Under the pieces are notes generated by a model that made no database searches, had not been told where the DNA came from, and saw only the letters and a program-made list of their open reading frames with translations. A stretch of 64,000 bases of DNA from Pseudomonas sp. Irchel s3h17. Lineage in GTDB: Bacteria; Pseudomonadota; Gammaproteobacteria; Pseudomonadales; Pseudomonadaceae. Below, piece after piece: positions 43,161 through 52,040 of the stretch; the first letter of the stretch is position 1; each line of letters starts with the position of its first letter. The translations under genes were made by a program, and so were the position numbers. The stretch is taken from NCBI RefSeq assembly GCF_900187505.1, contig NZ_FYDL01000011.1, positions 124,001 through 188,000 of the forward strand, written 5' to 3'.

Positions 43161-44576
43161 GTGATAACAAAGATCCTGATCGCCAACCGTGGTGAAATTG
43201 CCGTACGAATCATACGTGCCTGCGCCGAGATGGGCATTCGTTCGGTCGCGATCTATTCCGACGCCGATCGCCATGCGTTGCACGTCAAGCGCGCCGATGA
43301 AGCCCACAGCATTGGTGCCGAGCCACTGGCCGGCTACCTGAACCCGCGCAAGCTGGTGAACCTGGCCGTGGAAACCGGTTGCGATGCGTTGCACCCAGGC
43401 TATGGCTTTCTGTCGGAAAACGCCGAGCTGGCCGATATCTGCGCCGAGCGCGGTATCAAGTTCATCGGTCCATCGGCCGAAGTCATCCGCCGCATGGGCG
43501 ACAAGACCGAAGCGCGTCGCAGCATGATCAAGGCCGGCGTGCCGGTCACGCCGGGCACCGAAGGTAACGTCGCGGGCATCGAAGAAGCCCTGGTCGAAGG
43601 CGATCGCATCGGCTATCCGGTGATGCTCAAGGCCACCTCCGGTGGCGGCGGCCGTGGCATTCGTCGCTGCAACAGCCGTGAAGAACTGGAGCAGGCATTC
43701 CCACGGGTGATTTCCGAAGCCACCAAGGCCTTTGGTTCGGCGGAAGTCTTCCTGGAAAAATGCATCGTCAACCCCAAGCACATCGAAGCGCAGATCCTCG
43801 GCGACAGCTTCGGCAACGTGGTGCACCTGTTCGAGCGTGACTGCTCGATCCAGCGTCGCAACCAGAAGCTGATCGAGATCGCGCCAAGCCCGCAACTGAC
43901 CCCTGAACAGCGCGCCTACATCGGCGACCTGTCGGTGCGCGCGGCCAAGGCCGTGGGTTACGAGAACGCCGGTACCGTGGAGTTCCTGCTCGCCGAGGGC
44001 GAGGTGTACTTCATGGAGATGAACACCCGGGTGCAGGTGGAACACACCATCACCGAAGAAATCACCGGCATCGACATTGTCCGTGAGCAGATCCGCATTG
44101 CGTCCGGCCTGCCCCTGTCGGTCAAGCAGGAAGACATCCAGCATCGCGGTTTCGCGCTGCAGTTCCGGATCAACGCCGAAGACCCGAAAAACAACTTCCT
44201 GCCCAGCTTCGGCAAGATTACCCGTTACTACGCGCCCGGCGGTCCCGGCGTGCGCACCGACACGGCGATCTATACCGGCTACACCATTCCGCCGTTCTAC
44301 GACTCCATGTGCCTTAAGCTTGTGGTGTGGGCGCTGACGTGGGAAGAGGCGATGGACCGTGGCTTGCGAGCCCTGGACGACATGCGTCTGCAAGGGGTCA
44401 AGACCACGGCCGCGTACTACCAGGAAATCCTGCGTAACCCGGAATTCCGTAGCGGCCAGTTCAATACCAGCTTCGTCGAAAGCCACCCTGAGCTGACCAA
44501 CTACTCGATCAAGCGCAAACCCGAAGAGCTGGCCCTGGCCATCGCCGCCGCCATCGCCGCCCACGCAGGCCTGTGA
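43161..44576 (+). CDS. pycA: Pyruvate carboxylase subunit A (biotin carboxylase)
   Basis: The protein has 471 residues and starts with GTG: I-T-K-I-L-I-A-N-R-G-E-I-A-V-R-I-I. The ATP-grasp glycine loop G-G-G-G-R-G-I-R-R, E-K-C-I-V-N-P-K-H-I-E and M-N-T-R-V-Q-V-E-H are complete. It carboxylates the biotin of the partner subunit using ATP and bicarbonate. Unlike acetyl-CoA carboxylase AccC, it sits 11 bp before the PycB gene, so the complex makes oxaloacetate from pyruvate to refill the TCA cycle. Confidence 0.93.
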   Translation: MITKILIANRGEIAVRIIRACAEMGIRSVAIYSDADRHALHVKRADEAHSIGAEPLAGYLNPRKLVNLAVETGCDALHPGYGFLSENAELADICAERGIKFIGPSAEVIRRMGDKTEARRSMIKAGVPVTPGTEGNVAGIEEALVEGDRIGYPVMLKATSGGGGRGIRRCNSREELEQAFPRVISEATKAFGSAEVFLEKCIVNPKHIEAQILGDSFGNVVHLFERDCSIQRRNQKLIEIAPSPQLTPEQRAYIGDLSVRAAKAVGYENAGTVEFLLAEGEVYFMEMNTRVQVEHTITEEITGIDIVREQIRIASGLPLSVKQEDIQHRGFALQFRINAEDPKNNFLPSFGKITRYYAPGGPGVRTDTAIYTGYTIPPFYDSMCLKLVVWALTWEEAMDRGLRALDDMRLQGVKTTAAYYQEILRNPEFRSGQFNTSFVESHPELTNYSIKRKPEELALAIAAAIAAHAGL

Positions 44577-44587
44577 GGAATATTCCA

Positions 44588-46396
44588 ATGTCCAAGAAAA
44601 TTCATGTAACTGACACTATCCTGCGCGACGCTCACCAATCGCTGCTCGCAACCCGCATGCGCACTGACGACATGCTGCCGATCTGCGACAAGCTCGACAA
44701 AGTCGGCTACTGGTCGCTGGAGTGCTGGGGTGGCGCGACGTTCGACGCCTGCGTGCGCTTCCTCAAGGAAGACCCGTGGGAGCGCCTGCGCAAACTGCGC
44801 GCGGCGTTGCCTAACACGCGCCTGCAAATGCTCCTGCGCGGCCAGAACCTGCTGGGCTACCGCCACTACAGCGACGACGTGGTCAAAGCCTTCGTCGCCA
44901 AGGCCGCGGTCAACGGCATCGACGTGTTCCGCATCTTCGACGCCATGAACGACGTGCGTAACCTGCGGGTGGCCATCGAGGCGGTGAAAGCCGCCGGCAA
45001 GCACGCCCAGGGCACCATCGCCTACACCACCAGCCCGGTGCACACCATCGATGCGTTCGTGGACCAGGCCAAGCAAATGGAAGCCATGGGTTGCGACTCG
45101 GTGGCGATCAAGGACATGGCCGGCCTGCTGACGCCGTACGCCACGGGCGAACTGGTCAAGGCGCTGAAAGCCGAGCAATCGCTGCCGGTCTTCATCCACA
45201 GTCACGACACCGCCGGCTTGGCCGCGATGTGCCAGCTCAAGGCCATCGAAAACGGTGCCGACCACATCGACACCGCGATCTCCAGCTTTGCCTGGGGCAC
45301 CAGCCACCCGGGTACCGAATCGATGGTTGCGGCCCTCAAGGGCAGTGAGTTCGATACCGGCCTGAATCTGGAACTGCTGCAAGAGATCGGCCTGTACTTC
45401 TACGCCGTGCGCAAGAAGTACCACCAGTTCGAAAGCGAATTCACGGCGGTCGACACCCGCGTGCAAGTCAACCAGGTGCCGGGCGGGATGATTTCCAACC
45501 TGGCCAACCAGTTGAAAGAGCAGGGCGCCCTGAACCGCATGAGCGAAGTGCTCGCGGAAATCCCGCGGGTTCGCGAAGACCTTGGCTACCCACCGCTGGT
45601 GACTCCGACTTCGCAGATCGTCGGCACCCAGGCGTTTTTCAACGTACTGGCCGGTGAGCGCTACAAGACCATCACCAACGAAGTGAAGCTGTACCTGCAG
45701 GGCGGCTACGGCAAGGCGCCGGGTACCGTCGACGAAAAACTGCGCCGCCAGGCCATCGGCAGCGAAGAAGTGATCGACGTGCGTCCTGCCGACCTGCTCA
45801 AGCCGGAAATGACCAAGCTTCGCGGTGAAATCGGCGCGTTGGCCAAATCCGAAGAAGACGTACTGACCTATGCGATGTTCCCGGACATCGGGCGCAAGTT
45901 CCTCGAAGAGCGCGAGGCCGGCACCCTGACTCCCGAAGTGCTGCTGCCGATTCCTGAAGCCGGCGGCGTGGCCTCGGCCGGTGGCGAAGGCGTACCGACC
46001 GAATTCGTCATCGACGTGCACGGCGAAACCTACCGGGTCGACATCACGGGTGTCGGCGTCAAGGCTGAAGGCAAGCGTCACTTCTACCTGTCCATCGACG
46101 GTATGCCGGAAGAAGTGGTGTTCGAACCGCTCAACGAATTTGTCGGCGGTGGCAGCAGCAAACGCAAGCAGGCCAGCGCGCCGGGCCATGTCAGCACCAC
46201 CATGCCGGGCAACATCGTCGATGTGCTGGTCAAGGAGGGCGACACCGTGAAAGCCGGCCAGGCCGTGCTGATCACTGAAGCGATGAAGATGGAAACCGAA
46301 GTCCAATCGGCCATCGCCGGCAAGGTCACCGCCATTCACGTGGCCAAGGGCGACCGGGTCAACCCGGGCGAGATCCTGATCGAGATCGAAGGCTGA
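44588..46396 (+). CDS. pycB: Pyruvate carboxylase subunit B (carboxyltransferase and biotin carrier)
   Basis: The protein has 602 residues. The HMGL-like carboxyltransferase barrel (about 5-270; D-T-I-L-R-D-A-H-Q-S-L and H-S-H-D-T-A-G) is followed by the conserved carboxylase region (about 290-480) and a biotinyl domain whose E-A-M-K-M places biotin on Lys567. It transfers the carboxyl group to pyruvate. By sequence it is close to oxaloacetate decarboxylase alpha, but no beta or gamma membrane subunits are nearby, so the pyruvate carboxylase role is favoured. GAGGAAT precedes the ATG. A strong terminator follows. Confidence 0.93.
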   Translation: MSKKIHVTDTILRDAHQSLLATRMRTDDMLPICDKLDKVGYWSLECWGGATFDACVRFLKEDPWERLRKLRAALPNTRLQMLLRGQNLLGYRHYSDDVVKAFVAKAAVNGIDVFRIFDAMNDVRNLRVAIEAVKAAGKHAQGTIAYTTSPVHTIDAFVDQAKQMEAMGCDSVAIKDMAGLLTPYATGELVKALKAEQSLPVFIHSHDTAGLAAMCQLKAIENGADHIDTAISSFAWGTSHPGTESMVAALKGSEFDTGLNLELLQEIGLYFYAVRKKYHQFESEFTAVDTRVQVNQVPGGMISNLANQLKEQGALNRMSEVLAEIPRVREDLGYPPLVTPTSQIVGTQAFFNVLAGERYKTITNEVKLYLQGGYGKAPGTVDEKLRRQAIGSEEVIDVRPADLLKPEMTKLRGEIGALAKSEEDVLTYAMFPDIGRKFLEEREAGTLTPEVLLPIPEAGGVASAGGEGVPTEFVIDVHGETYRVDITGVGVKAEGKRHFYLSIDGMPEEVVFEPLNEFVGGGSSKRKQASAPGHVSTTMPGNIVDVLVKEGDTVKAGQAVLITEAMKMETEVQSAIAGKVTAIHVAKGDRVNPGEILIEIEG

Positions 46397-46427
46397 TACA
46401 ACGCCTTCATCTGCAACGTTTTACCTC

Positions 46428-46455
46428 GGGGGGGCATGTGCCCTCCTTTTTTTTT
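46428..46455 (+). terminator. pycAB intrinsic terminator
   Basis: GGGGGCATGTGCCCTCC is followed by an unbroken run of nine T residues. It lies about 30 bp after the pycB stop. This is the clearest rho-independent terminator in the window. Confidence 0.93.
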
Positions 46456-46456
46456 C

Positions 46457-46515
46457 CTGCATTTTAATGCGTTTCTTTTTATCGGCCGTCACTAAAACTG
46501 CATTTTAATGCGTTT
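46457..46515 (+). promoter_or_regulatory. Two identical 18-bp repeats, candidate HipB operators
   Basis: CTGCATTTTAATGCGTTT occurs exactly at 46457-46474 and again at 46498-46515. Each copy contains the dyad GCATT-TT-AATGC. The centres are 41 bp apart, about four helical turns, so dimers would bind one DNA face. They lie 90 to 148 bp before hipA, where the pair's promoter is expected. Confidence 0.72.
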
Positions 46516-46604
46516 ATTGATGAGCGAATGTAGCGAATCTGCACTATATTGCAAGTTCAGAGCGAGCCTATGCGCAGTAGATGCATCAAATTGCAGGTTT
46601 GAAA

Positions 46605-47930
46605 ATGTATACCCTGACCCTCCAGATATATGCCGCCGGAAATTGGCTAGACGCCATGACCCTGGTTTTTGCCGAGCCGCAAAAAGGCTTCGAAGGCCCG
46701 TGCCGGTTTGCGTACAAACGGGATTACATCACCGGGAACTTCGACTGCATCCAGTCGCCCTTCGCAAGCGCTGTCAGCGCCAGGTTGCCATTGGATTGGG
46801 ACAGCGTGTCGCTGAAAAAAGCCCCTGCCTTCCTGCATGACATCGCACCAGCCGGGGCCGCGAGGCGATTCCTGATGGCGCGTATGGGTCAGGAAAAGCC
46901 TGAAGAGGTGAGTGCCGATCTGTTTTTGTTGTGCCGAAGCACTCCGGCACCTATTGGCAACATGCGTATCAAGGAGTCGGCTGACGCGCTGGATAGCCGT
47001 CCACCGATGGGGTTCCGACGGGAAGAAGTGATTGCCCGTGATAACAGCTTTCTCGAATACGCCTATGAACAAGGCGCGGCCATTGGTGGAGCGACGGGGG
47101 CGGGTGGGGAAGCCCCGAAACTGTTGATGAGCGAAAATCCTGAGGGGTTGCTGTACCCCGACGCGGTGTTGGATGACGCAAGAACAGTGCGCCATTGGTT
47201 CGTGAAGTTTGCCCGTCACAAGGCAGGCCAGGCTGATCAGGACATTCTCAGAAGCGAATTCCATTACTACAAGGCCTTGCAAGCCCTGGGAATAGAGACC
47301 ATTGCGGCAGAGGGCCTGGCACTGGAGGAGGCGAACAAACCCAGTTTGTGGATGCAGCGCTTTGACCGAAAAGTAACCGAACAGGGCGTTGAGCGCCTGG
47401 CTGTTGAGTCGATTTACTCACTGGCCGGTGTTACAACCCCCGGCAGCTATATGAACCATCTGGAGGTGATTCAGCTTCTTGCCAATCTATGGACGCAGGC
47501 TGGTCAAGCAGAGCAGATCCCGGACCTGATGGCGGATTATCTGCGACGTGATTTGATCAACAAGATCCTTGGCAACTCGGATAATCATGGGCGCAACACG
47601 GCGATCATCCGCGATGTGGACTCCTTTCGTCTTGCGCCGATCTATGACCTGGCGCCTATGGTGATGGACGAGGACGGTGTGACGCGTACGACCAAGTGGC
47701 CGAAGGAACTGGAGGTTGCCGGGGACATTGATTGGCGGGGGGTATGTGAAGCGGTGGAGAGCATCGCCAACTCTCGGCAAGTGTACGAGCGTCTTCGACA
47801 AGATGCTGACCATTTACGGGCGTTGCCGGACATTCTGGCCGCCAGCGGCTTGCCTGGCGTCACCCTGAATCACCCGAGTATCGCCTTGAAAAACCTTGAA
47901 CAACGCTTGAAAAGCTGGGGCTTGAAATGA
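46605..47930 (+). CDS. hipA: HipA-family kinase toxin
   Basis: The protein has 441 residues. The N-terminal sub-domain (about 1-110) contains F-L-H-D-I-A-P-A-G. Next comes the Gly-rich loop G-G-A-T-G-A-G-G-E-A-P-K-L-L (about 157-170), corresponding to the E. coli HipA regulatory loop. The kinase site N-S-D-N-H-G-R-N (about 324-331) follows, then Y-D-L-A-P near 347. These are the PI4K-like catalytic and metal-binding positions of HipA. HipA proteins phosphorylate aminoacyl-tRNA synthetases or other targets, causing growth arrest. The start at 46605 was chosen for fit; an ATG eight codons earlier is possible. The stop overlaps hipB (ATGA). The gene order is the reverse of E. coli hipBA. Confidence 0.85.
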   Translation: MYTLTLQIYAAGNWLDAMTLVFAEPQKGFEGPCRFAYKRDYITGNFDCIQSPFASAVSARLPLDWDSVSLKKAPAFLHDIAPAGAARRFLMARMGQEKPEEVSADLFLLCRSTPAPIGNMRIKESADALDSRPPMGFRREEVIARDNSFLEYAYEQGAAIGGATGAGGEAPKLLMSENPEGLLYPDAVLDDARTVRHWFVKFARHKAGQADQDILRSEFHYYKALQALGIETIAAEGLALEEANKPSLWMQRFDRKVTEQGVERLAVESIYSLAGVTTPGSYMNHLEVIQLLANLWTQAGQAEQIPDLMADYLRRDLINKILGNSDNHGRNTAIIRDVDSFRLAPIYDLAPMVMDEDGVTRTTKWPKELEVAGDIDWRGVCEAVESIANSRQVYERLRQDADHLRALPDILAASGLPGVTLNHPSIALKNLEQRLKSWGLK

Positions 47931-48205
47931 CGCTCACCATAGACGCTCGGGCCCTGTTGATTGAGAGCATTGAGCAAGGACTTGCCGAAGGTATTCTGGA
48001 AATAGGTGAGGCCGTTCGACGCTTGCGGGTTGAGGTGACGGGGTTGCATCAGAGTCAGTTTGCAAAGATGTGCAAGATTTCAGTGCGCACGTTGGTGCAT
48101 ATCGAACATGGAGAAGGAAACCAGACGCTCAAATCACTCAACGCTGTGTTCCGCCCGTTCGGGATGAAAATGGGCGTGGTGAGGGTTCGCCGAACGATTA
48201 GCTGA
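47927..48205 (+). CDS. hipB: HipB-like XRE antitoxin
   Basis: The protein has 92 residues. The C-terminal two thirds is a Cro/C1-type helix-turn-helix: L-H-Q-S-Q-F-A-K-M-C-K-I-S-V-R-T-L-V-H-I-E (about 40-60). The N-terminal helix-rich extension may help it dimerise or bind HipA. It overlaps hipA by 4 bp, so it is translationally coupled to the toxin. It probably neutralises HipA and binds the two repeats upstream. Confidence 0.85.
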   Translation: MTLTIDARALLIESIEQGLAEGILEIGEAVRRLRVEVTGLHQSQFAKMCKISVRTLVHIEHGEGNQTLKSLNAVFRPFGMKMGVVRVRRTIS

Positions 48206-48344
48206 CGGATGCCAGCCAGTAAGAAGCACCATCGTGGGCAAGCGACACTCTCGTCGATAAAAGTGAAGCTGCCCCCTGTCTGTAGAGAGATGTGCCGATC
48301 ATTCAGGTGCTGGTGCAACCTGTAATCGTTTACTGTGGGGAGGG

Positions 48345-49016
48345 TTAGCCTCGGCACTCCACCAGCGTTTTCACCTGCCCCGAGCTCGTCTGATTTTCAT
48401 CTGACAACCACTTCTCGAACCCCGCGCCAATCACCGGCCACTCCGAATCCAGGATCGAATACCACGCCGTGTCGCGGTTCTGGCCCTTGACCACCATGTG
48501 CTGGCGGAACACGCCCTCGAAGCTGAAACCCAGGCGTTCGGCGGCGTACTTGGAGCGGGCGTTGGCGTTGTTGCACTTCCATTCCAGTCGACGATAGCCC
48601 AGGGCGAAGGATTCCTTGGCCAGCAGGTAAACCGCTTCGGTACTTTTCGGCGAGCGTTGCATCGGTGCGCCGAAGGTGACGTGGCCGATTTCGATGCGGC
48701 CCTGGGCCGGGACGATCGACATCAGGCTGAGCATGCCCTGGACGTCGCCGCTGGCGCGGTCGATGACGCAGAAGAAATACGGGTCGCTGTTGGCTGCATG
48801 GTTGTTCAGCCAGTCATTGAAGGCGCTACGCTGCGGGAATGGACCGTAAGGCAGGTAGTCCCAGAGCTTCGGGTCGGCGCCAGGGCCCTGCAGGGCGTTG
48901 AACAAACCTTCGGCGTGACGCGCCGGGTCGAGCTTTTCCAGGCGGATGAAGCGCCCTTCGAGCGATTGGGCCGAGGGCGGGGGGACGCCTTTCCAGTCGG
49001 CGAGTGAAATCGACAT
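48345..49016 (-). CDS. GNAT acetyltransferase (RimJ/RimL type)
   Basis: The protein has 223 residues. It reads G-R-F-I-R-L-E-K-L-D-P at the start of the fold, G-R-I-E-I-G-H-V-T-F in the central strands and K-C-N-N-A-N-A-R-S-K-Y-A-A-E-R-L-G-F at the end, a RimL-like acceptor and CoA region. I chose the ATG at 49016 with AAGGAGAA upstream. It probably acetylates an amino group on a small molecule or protein N-terminus. It is the third of three minus-strand genes with the next GNAT and the PaiB-like gene, 17 bp from its neighbour. Confidence 0.9.
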   Translation of the reverse strand: MSISLADWKGVPPPSAQSLEGRFIRLEKLDPARHAEGLFNALQGPGADPKLWDYLPYGPFPQRSAFNDWLNNHAANSDPYFFCVIDRASGDVQGMLSLMSIVPAQGRIEIGHVTFGAPMQRSPKSTEAVYLLAKESFALGYRRLEWKCNNANARSKYAAERLGFSFEGVFRQHMVVKGQNRDTAWYSILDSEWPVIGAGFEKWLSDENQTSSGQVKTLVECRG

Positions 49017-49033
49017 GGTGTTCTCCTTGAACG

Positions 49034-49480
49034 TTAGAGGCCTTTGCGAAACTGGATGAAACCCGGACGTTCGGCAATGCGCTCGTAGAGCTGGATTGCT
49101 GTCGCGTTGGTTTCGTGGGTCAGCCAATGCACCTTGCAGCAGCCGTCGGCCTTGGCGGTACTGTAGACGTACTCGATCAGCTTGCGGCCGACACCGGTAC
49201 CGCGTGTTTCGGGCGTCACCAGCAGGTCTTGCAGGTAGCAGGAGTTTTCGACGCTCCAGTTCGAGCGATGGTAGATGAAATGCACCATGCCCACCGCTTT
49301 ACCGTCAGCCCAGGCGAGGGCTGCGTGGGTCGGTTCACCGGGGTCGAGAAAGCGTTGCCAGGTGCTGTGGGTGACCGCCTCTGGCAGTTCTGTGTTGTAG
49401 AAGCGCAGGTAGGCTTGCCATAACGGCAGCCAGGCGGCCTGGTCGTCGGCGGTGACGCGGCGTATCTCGATCTGACTCAT
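49034..49480 (-). CDS. GNAT family N-acetyltransferase
   Basis: The protein has 148 residues. The acetyl-CoA pyrophosphate loop is T-P-E-T-R-G-T-G-V-G-R-K-L-I-E near residues 90-104, and the C-terminal L-Y-E-R-I-A is the usual tail. I chose M-S-Q-I-E-I (49480), with AAGGA six bases before it; an ATG two codons earlier overlaps the PaiB-like stop. The start lies 3 bp past that gene's end, so the two are co-translated. PaiA/PaiB-like pairs are known in Bacillus, but the substrate here is unknown. Confidence 0.9.
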   Translation of the reverse strand: MSQIEIRRVTADDQAAWLPLWQAYLRFYNTELPEAVTHSTWQRFLDPGEPTHAALAWADGKAVGMVHFIYHRSNWSVENSCYLQDLLVTPETRGTGVGRKLIEYVYSTAKADGCCKVHWLTHETNATAIQLYERIAERPGFIQFRKGL

Positions 49481-49482
49481 GT

Positions 49483-50112
49483 TCATTCCTTGGGCATCAA
49501 GTGGGCGAGCGCCTGGTCATGCGGGTCGGGGCTGGTGGCCAACCCTTCGCGCACGCCGGCGATGTCTGCGGTACTGCGGTTCTGGCTGAGCTTGCGCTTG
49601 CCTTCCAGGCGCTGGATGGGCAATGCGAAACCGACGATGGCCTTGAGCATGCCGTCGATGTAATGAGCAGGCGCGTCGTCGACTTTCCAGGGTTGGCCCC
49701 GGCCCTTTTCGTGGCGATCGGTCAGGGCACTGACCAGGTCGCGCAAGCGCTGGGCGTCGTTGAACACTTCGGCCCGGCCATAGGCGTGCACGGCGATGTA
49801 GTTCCAGGTCGGTACGACTTTGCCGTGTTCGGCTTTGGCGGGGTAGAAAGACGGGCTGACGTAAGCCTCGGCCCCCGGGAATATCACCAGCGCCTCGGCA
49901 CCGCCTTCCAGTTCCCGCCATTGTGGGTTGGCGCGGGCCAGGTGGCCGTAGAGCGTGCCGTTGGCGCCTTGTTCGGGGCTCAGCAGCAGGGGCAGATGAC
50001 TCGCTTGCAAGCCGTTCTCGCCATGGGTAACGAGCATGGCCAGGCGTGTGTCGAGGATCTGTCGATGCAGGGTGGCGAGGTCGTCGATGGCAAAAGCGCT
50101 GGGGGTATACAT
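49483..50112 (-). CDS. FMN-binding PaiB-family protein
   Basis: The protein has 209 residues. M-Y-T-P-x-x-F followed by a flavin-reductase-like split barrel, V-P-T-W-N-Y-I-A-V-H-A-Y-G near 115 and L-S-Q-N-R near 185 match PaiB (FMN-binding negative transcriptional regulator). The name is historical; the protein resembles pyridoxamine-phosphate oxidases. It is first in an operon with two acetyltransferases and is divergent from a MocR regulator 103 bp away that may control it. Confidence 0.9.
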   Translation of the reverse strand: MYTPSAFAIDDLATLHRQILDTRLAMLVTHGENGLQASHLPLLLSPEQGANGTLYGHLARANPQWRELEGGAEALVIFPGAEAYVSPSFYPAKAEHGKVVPTWNYIAVHAYGRAEVFNDAQRLRDLVSALTDRHEKGRGQPWKVDDAPAHYIDGMLKAIVGFALPIQRLEGKRKLSQNRSTADIAGVREGLATSPDPHDQALAHLMPKE

Positions 50113-50215
50113 GGAAATTTTCCTTGGCGAATGCCTGCATCCTAGGCAGGCTATTGGTCTGTTGTAAGAGCCATTACCGGCTAATTTCATAGGTCCATTG
50201 CCAAGGTGTCGTGCC

Positions 50216-51775
50216 ATGAGCAACCCGTCACTGTTGCTGTCGTTCAATCCCGCCGGCATCGAGCTTGATCGCCGTCAGGGCCTGAGTCGCCAGCTCTATC
50301 AGGCATTGCGCCTGCGCGTGCTCGACGGTCGACTGGCCAGTGGCACCCGTTTACCGGCCAGCCGCGATCTGGCGGCGGCGTTGTCGATTTCGCGCAACAG
50401 CGTGGTGCGTGCCTATGACCAACTCTACGCCGAAGGCTTCATCGAGGGGCGGGTGGGTGATGGCACCTATGTGGCGCAATTACCGGCAAACATCCTGCTG
50501 GCGGAAAAACTATCCACAAAAGTATCCACAGGGTTTTCAACAGGCTTACCCACAGGGTTATCCACAAAACACCCGGATTTACCTGTAGTTTCATCCAGTA
50601 AAGTTATCCACAGCGATGCGCTTCAACGAGTCGAGAAGCACCATTTGCCCAAGCCGCCGAGTGGGCCGCCGAGGGCGTTTCGGGTGGGGGTGCCGGCGTT
50701 TGACCTGTTCCCGTTCGAGGTCTGGGCCAAGCTGAATGCGGCTTTCTGGCGCAAGCCGGATTTACAGCAGCTGTGTTATGGCGCACCGGAGGGCGATGCG
50801 CGTTTGCGCGGGATGATCGCGGCCTATTTGCGCAGTTCCCGAGGCATGCAGTGCAACGCTGAGCAAATTGTGATCACCAGTGGCGCGCAGCAGGGGATTA
50901 GCCTTTGTGCACAGCTGCTGGTGGCGCCTGGTGACGGGGTGGCTGTGGAAAACCCCGGTTACCGTGCGGCGGGTCATGCGTTCGCGCTGGCAGGCGCTAA
51001 GTTGCACGGTGTTTCGGTGGACAGCGATGGCATCGATTGCGCCGAACTGGCCGGTCTAAGCGATTGCCGACTGGCCTATGTCACACCATCACATCAATAC
51101 CCGACCGGTGTGATCATGAGCCTGGCCCGGCGTCTGGAGTTGCTGGCGTGGGCCGAGCGGACAGACGGCTGGATCATCGAGGACGACTACGACGGCGAGT
51201 ACCGCTACAGCGGTGCCCCGTTGGCCCCCTTGGCGGCGTTGGACCGGCAAGGGCGGGTGCTCTATGTCGGCACGTTCGGCAAGGTGGCGTTTCCGGCATT
51301 GCGTCTGGGCTACCTGGTGCTGCCCGTCGACCTGGTGGAAGCATTCGCCCAGCGTCGTGCCGTGGATGTACGTCATTCCGAGGTGAGCACCCAGGCGGTA
51401 ATGGCCGAGTTCATGGCGGCCGGGCATTTCCAGCGGCATATACGGCGTATGAGGCGCGCAGCGCTGAGCCGGCGCAATACCCTGCTCAATGGTTGGCCTA
51501 CGGATATCCCGGGAGTTGGCCCGTTGCCTACGGTGACGGCCGGGTTGCACATGACCGTACCGGTCGACGGCGTGGCCCGTGAGCGTGAGTTGATCGAGTT
51601 GGCGAGTAGTGTCGATGTCGAGATCAATGGGCTGAGCAGCTATTGGCTGCCGGAGTCCACGACCCCGATCGATCAACGCTCCGGGTTGGTGCTGGGGTTT
51701 TCAGCTGTGCCGGAAGCCGCTATCAAGGCAGCGATAGCACGGTTGCGAGGAGTTTGGACCTGTTCGAAAAGTTGA
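50216..51775 (+). CDS. MocR-type (GntR plus aminotransferase) regulator
   Basis: The protein has 519 residues. The N-terminal GntR winged helix (about 15-85; S-R-Q-L-Y-Q-A-L-R, L-P-A-S-R-D-L-A) is joined by a long linker (about 95-155) to an aminotransferase fold-type I domain with G-T-F-G-K-V at Lys356 as the PLP-binding residue. Such regulators sense PLP or amino acids and usually control a divergent gene, here the PaiB-GNAT operon. The linker has a Ser-Thr-Gly repeat (V-S-T-G-F-S-T-G-L-P-T-G), and its DNA contains several DnaA-box-like sequences. Confidence 0.9.
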   Translation: MSNPSLLLSFNPAGIELDRRQGLSRQLYQALRLRVLDGRLASGTRLPASRDLAAALSISRNSVVRAYDQLYAEGFIEGRVGDGTYVAQLPANILLAEKLSTKVSTGFSTGLPTGLSTKHPDLPVVSSSKVIHSDALQRVEKHHLPKPPSGPPRAFRVGVPAFDLFPFEVWAKLNAAFWRKPDLQQLCYGAPEGDARLRGMIAAYLRSSRGMQCNAEQIVITSGAQQGISLCAQLLVAPGDGVAVENPGYRAAGHAFALAGAKLHGVSVDSDGIDCAELAGLSDCRLAYVTPSHQYPTGVIMSLARRLELLAWAERTDGWIIEDDYDGEYRYSGAPLAPLAALDRQGRVLYVGTFGKVAFPALRLGYLVLPVDLVEAFAQRRAVDVRHSEVSTQAVMAEFMAAGHFQRHIRRMRRAALSRRNTLLNGWPTDIPGVGPLPTVTAGLHMTVPVDGVARERELIELASSVDVEINGLSSYWLPESTTPIDQRSGLVLGFSAVPEAAIKAAIARLRGVWTCSKS

Positions 51776-52040
51776 CCGAACTATCAGGGCGTCAAACAAG
51801 TGGGCATTCACTACATGTCCACTTCATTAGATTTTCAGTTACAAGTTTAATGCTGGGCAAAATTGACACTGTTCGCTCAAGCCTATAAATATTTAGTGAG
51901 AGTGCTTAATAAGCACTTTACTCAATGTCATCTAGACGTTCGAATTTTCTTTCGGGAAATTTTACTGGTCACATACTTTCATCGCTCAAGGATGAGGCAA
52001 TGAGCTGGTTGGATTTTTCCCGGAATAGCCAGGAAAAACT
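51776..52040. other. 265-bp AT-rich intergenic region
   Basis: No gene is convincing here. It contains a perfect palindrome AGTGCTT-AAT-AAGCACT (51901-51917). A similar AGTGCTTAAT occurs at 54968 near another gap. AT content is visibly higher than in neighbouring genes. A ribosome site of the next gene lies at the end. Confidence 0.5.

Noticed and set aside
43038..46339. Very long minus-strand open frames (516 and 612 codons) opposite pycA and pycB.
   Set aside because: They mirror the strong codon bias of the real genes, have no family motifs or ribosome sites, and are common shadows in high-GC DNA.
44588..46396. pycB as oxaloacetate decarboxylase alpha of a sodium pump.
   Set aside because: No beta or gamma membrane subunit genes; a biotin carboxylase gene is directly upstream instead.
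46457..46515. The two 18-bp repeats as a minimal CRISPR array.
   Set aside because: Only two copies, a spacing of 23 bp, no cas genes, and each copy is a dyad directly upstream of a HipA/HipB pair.
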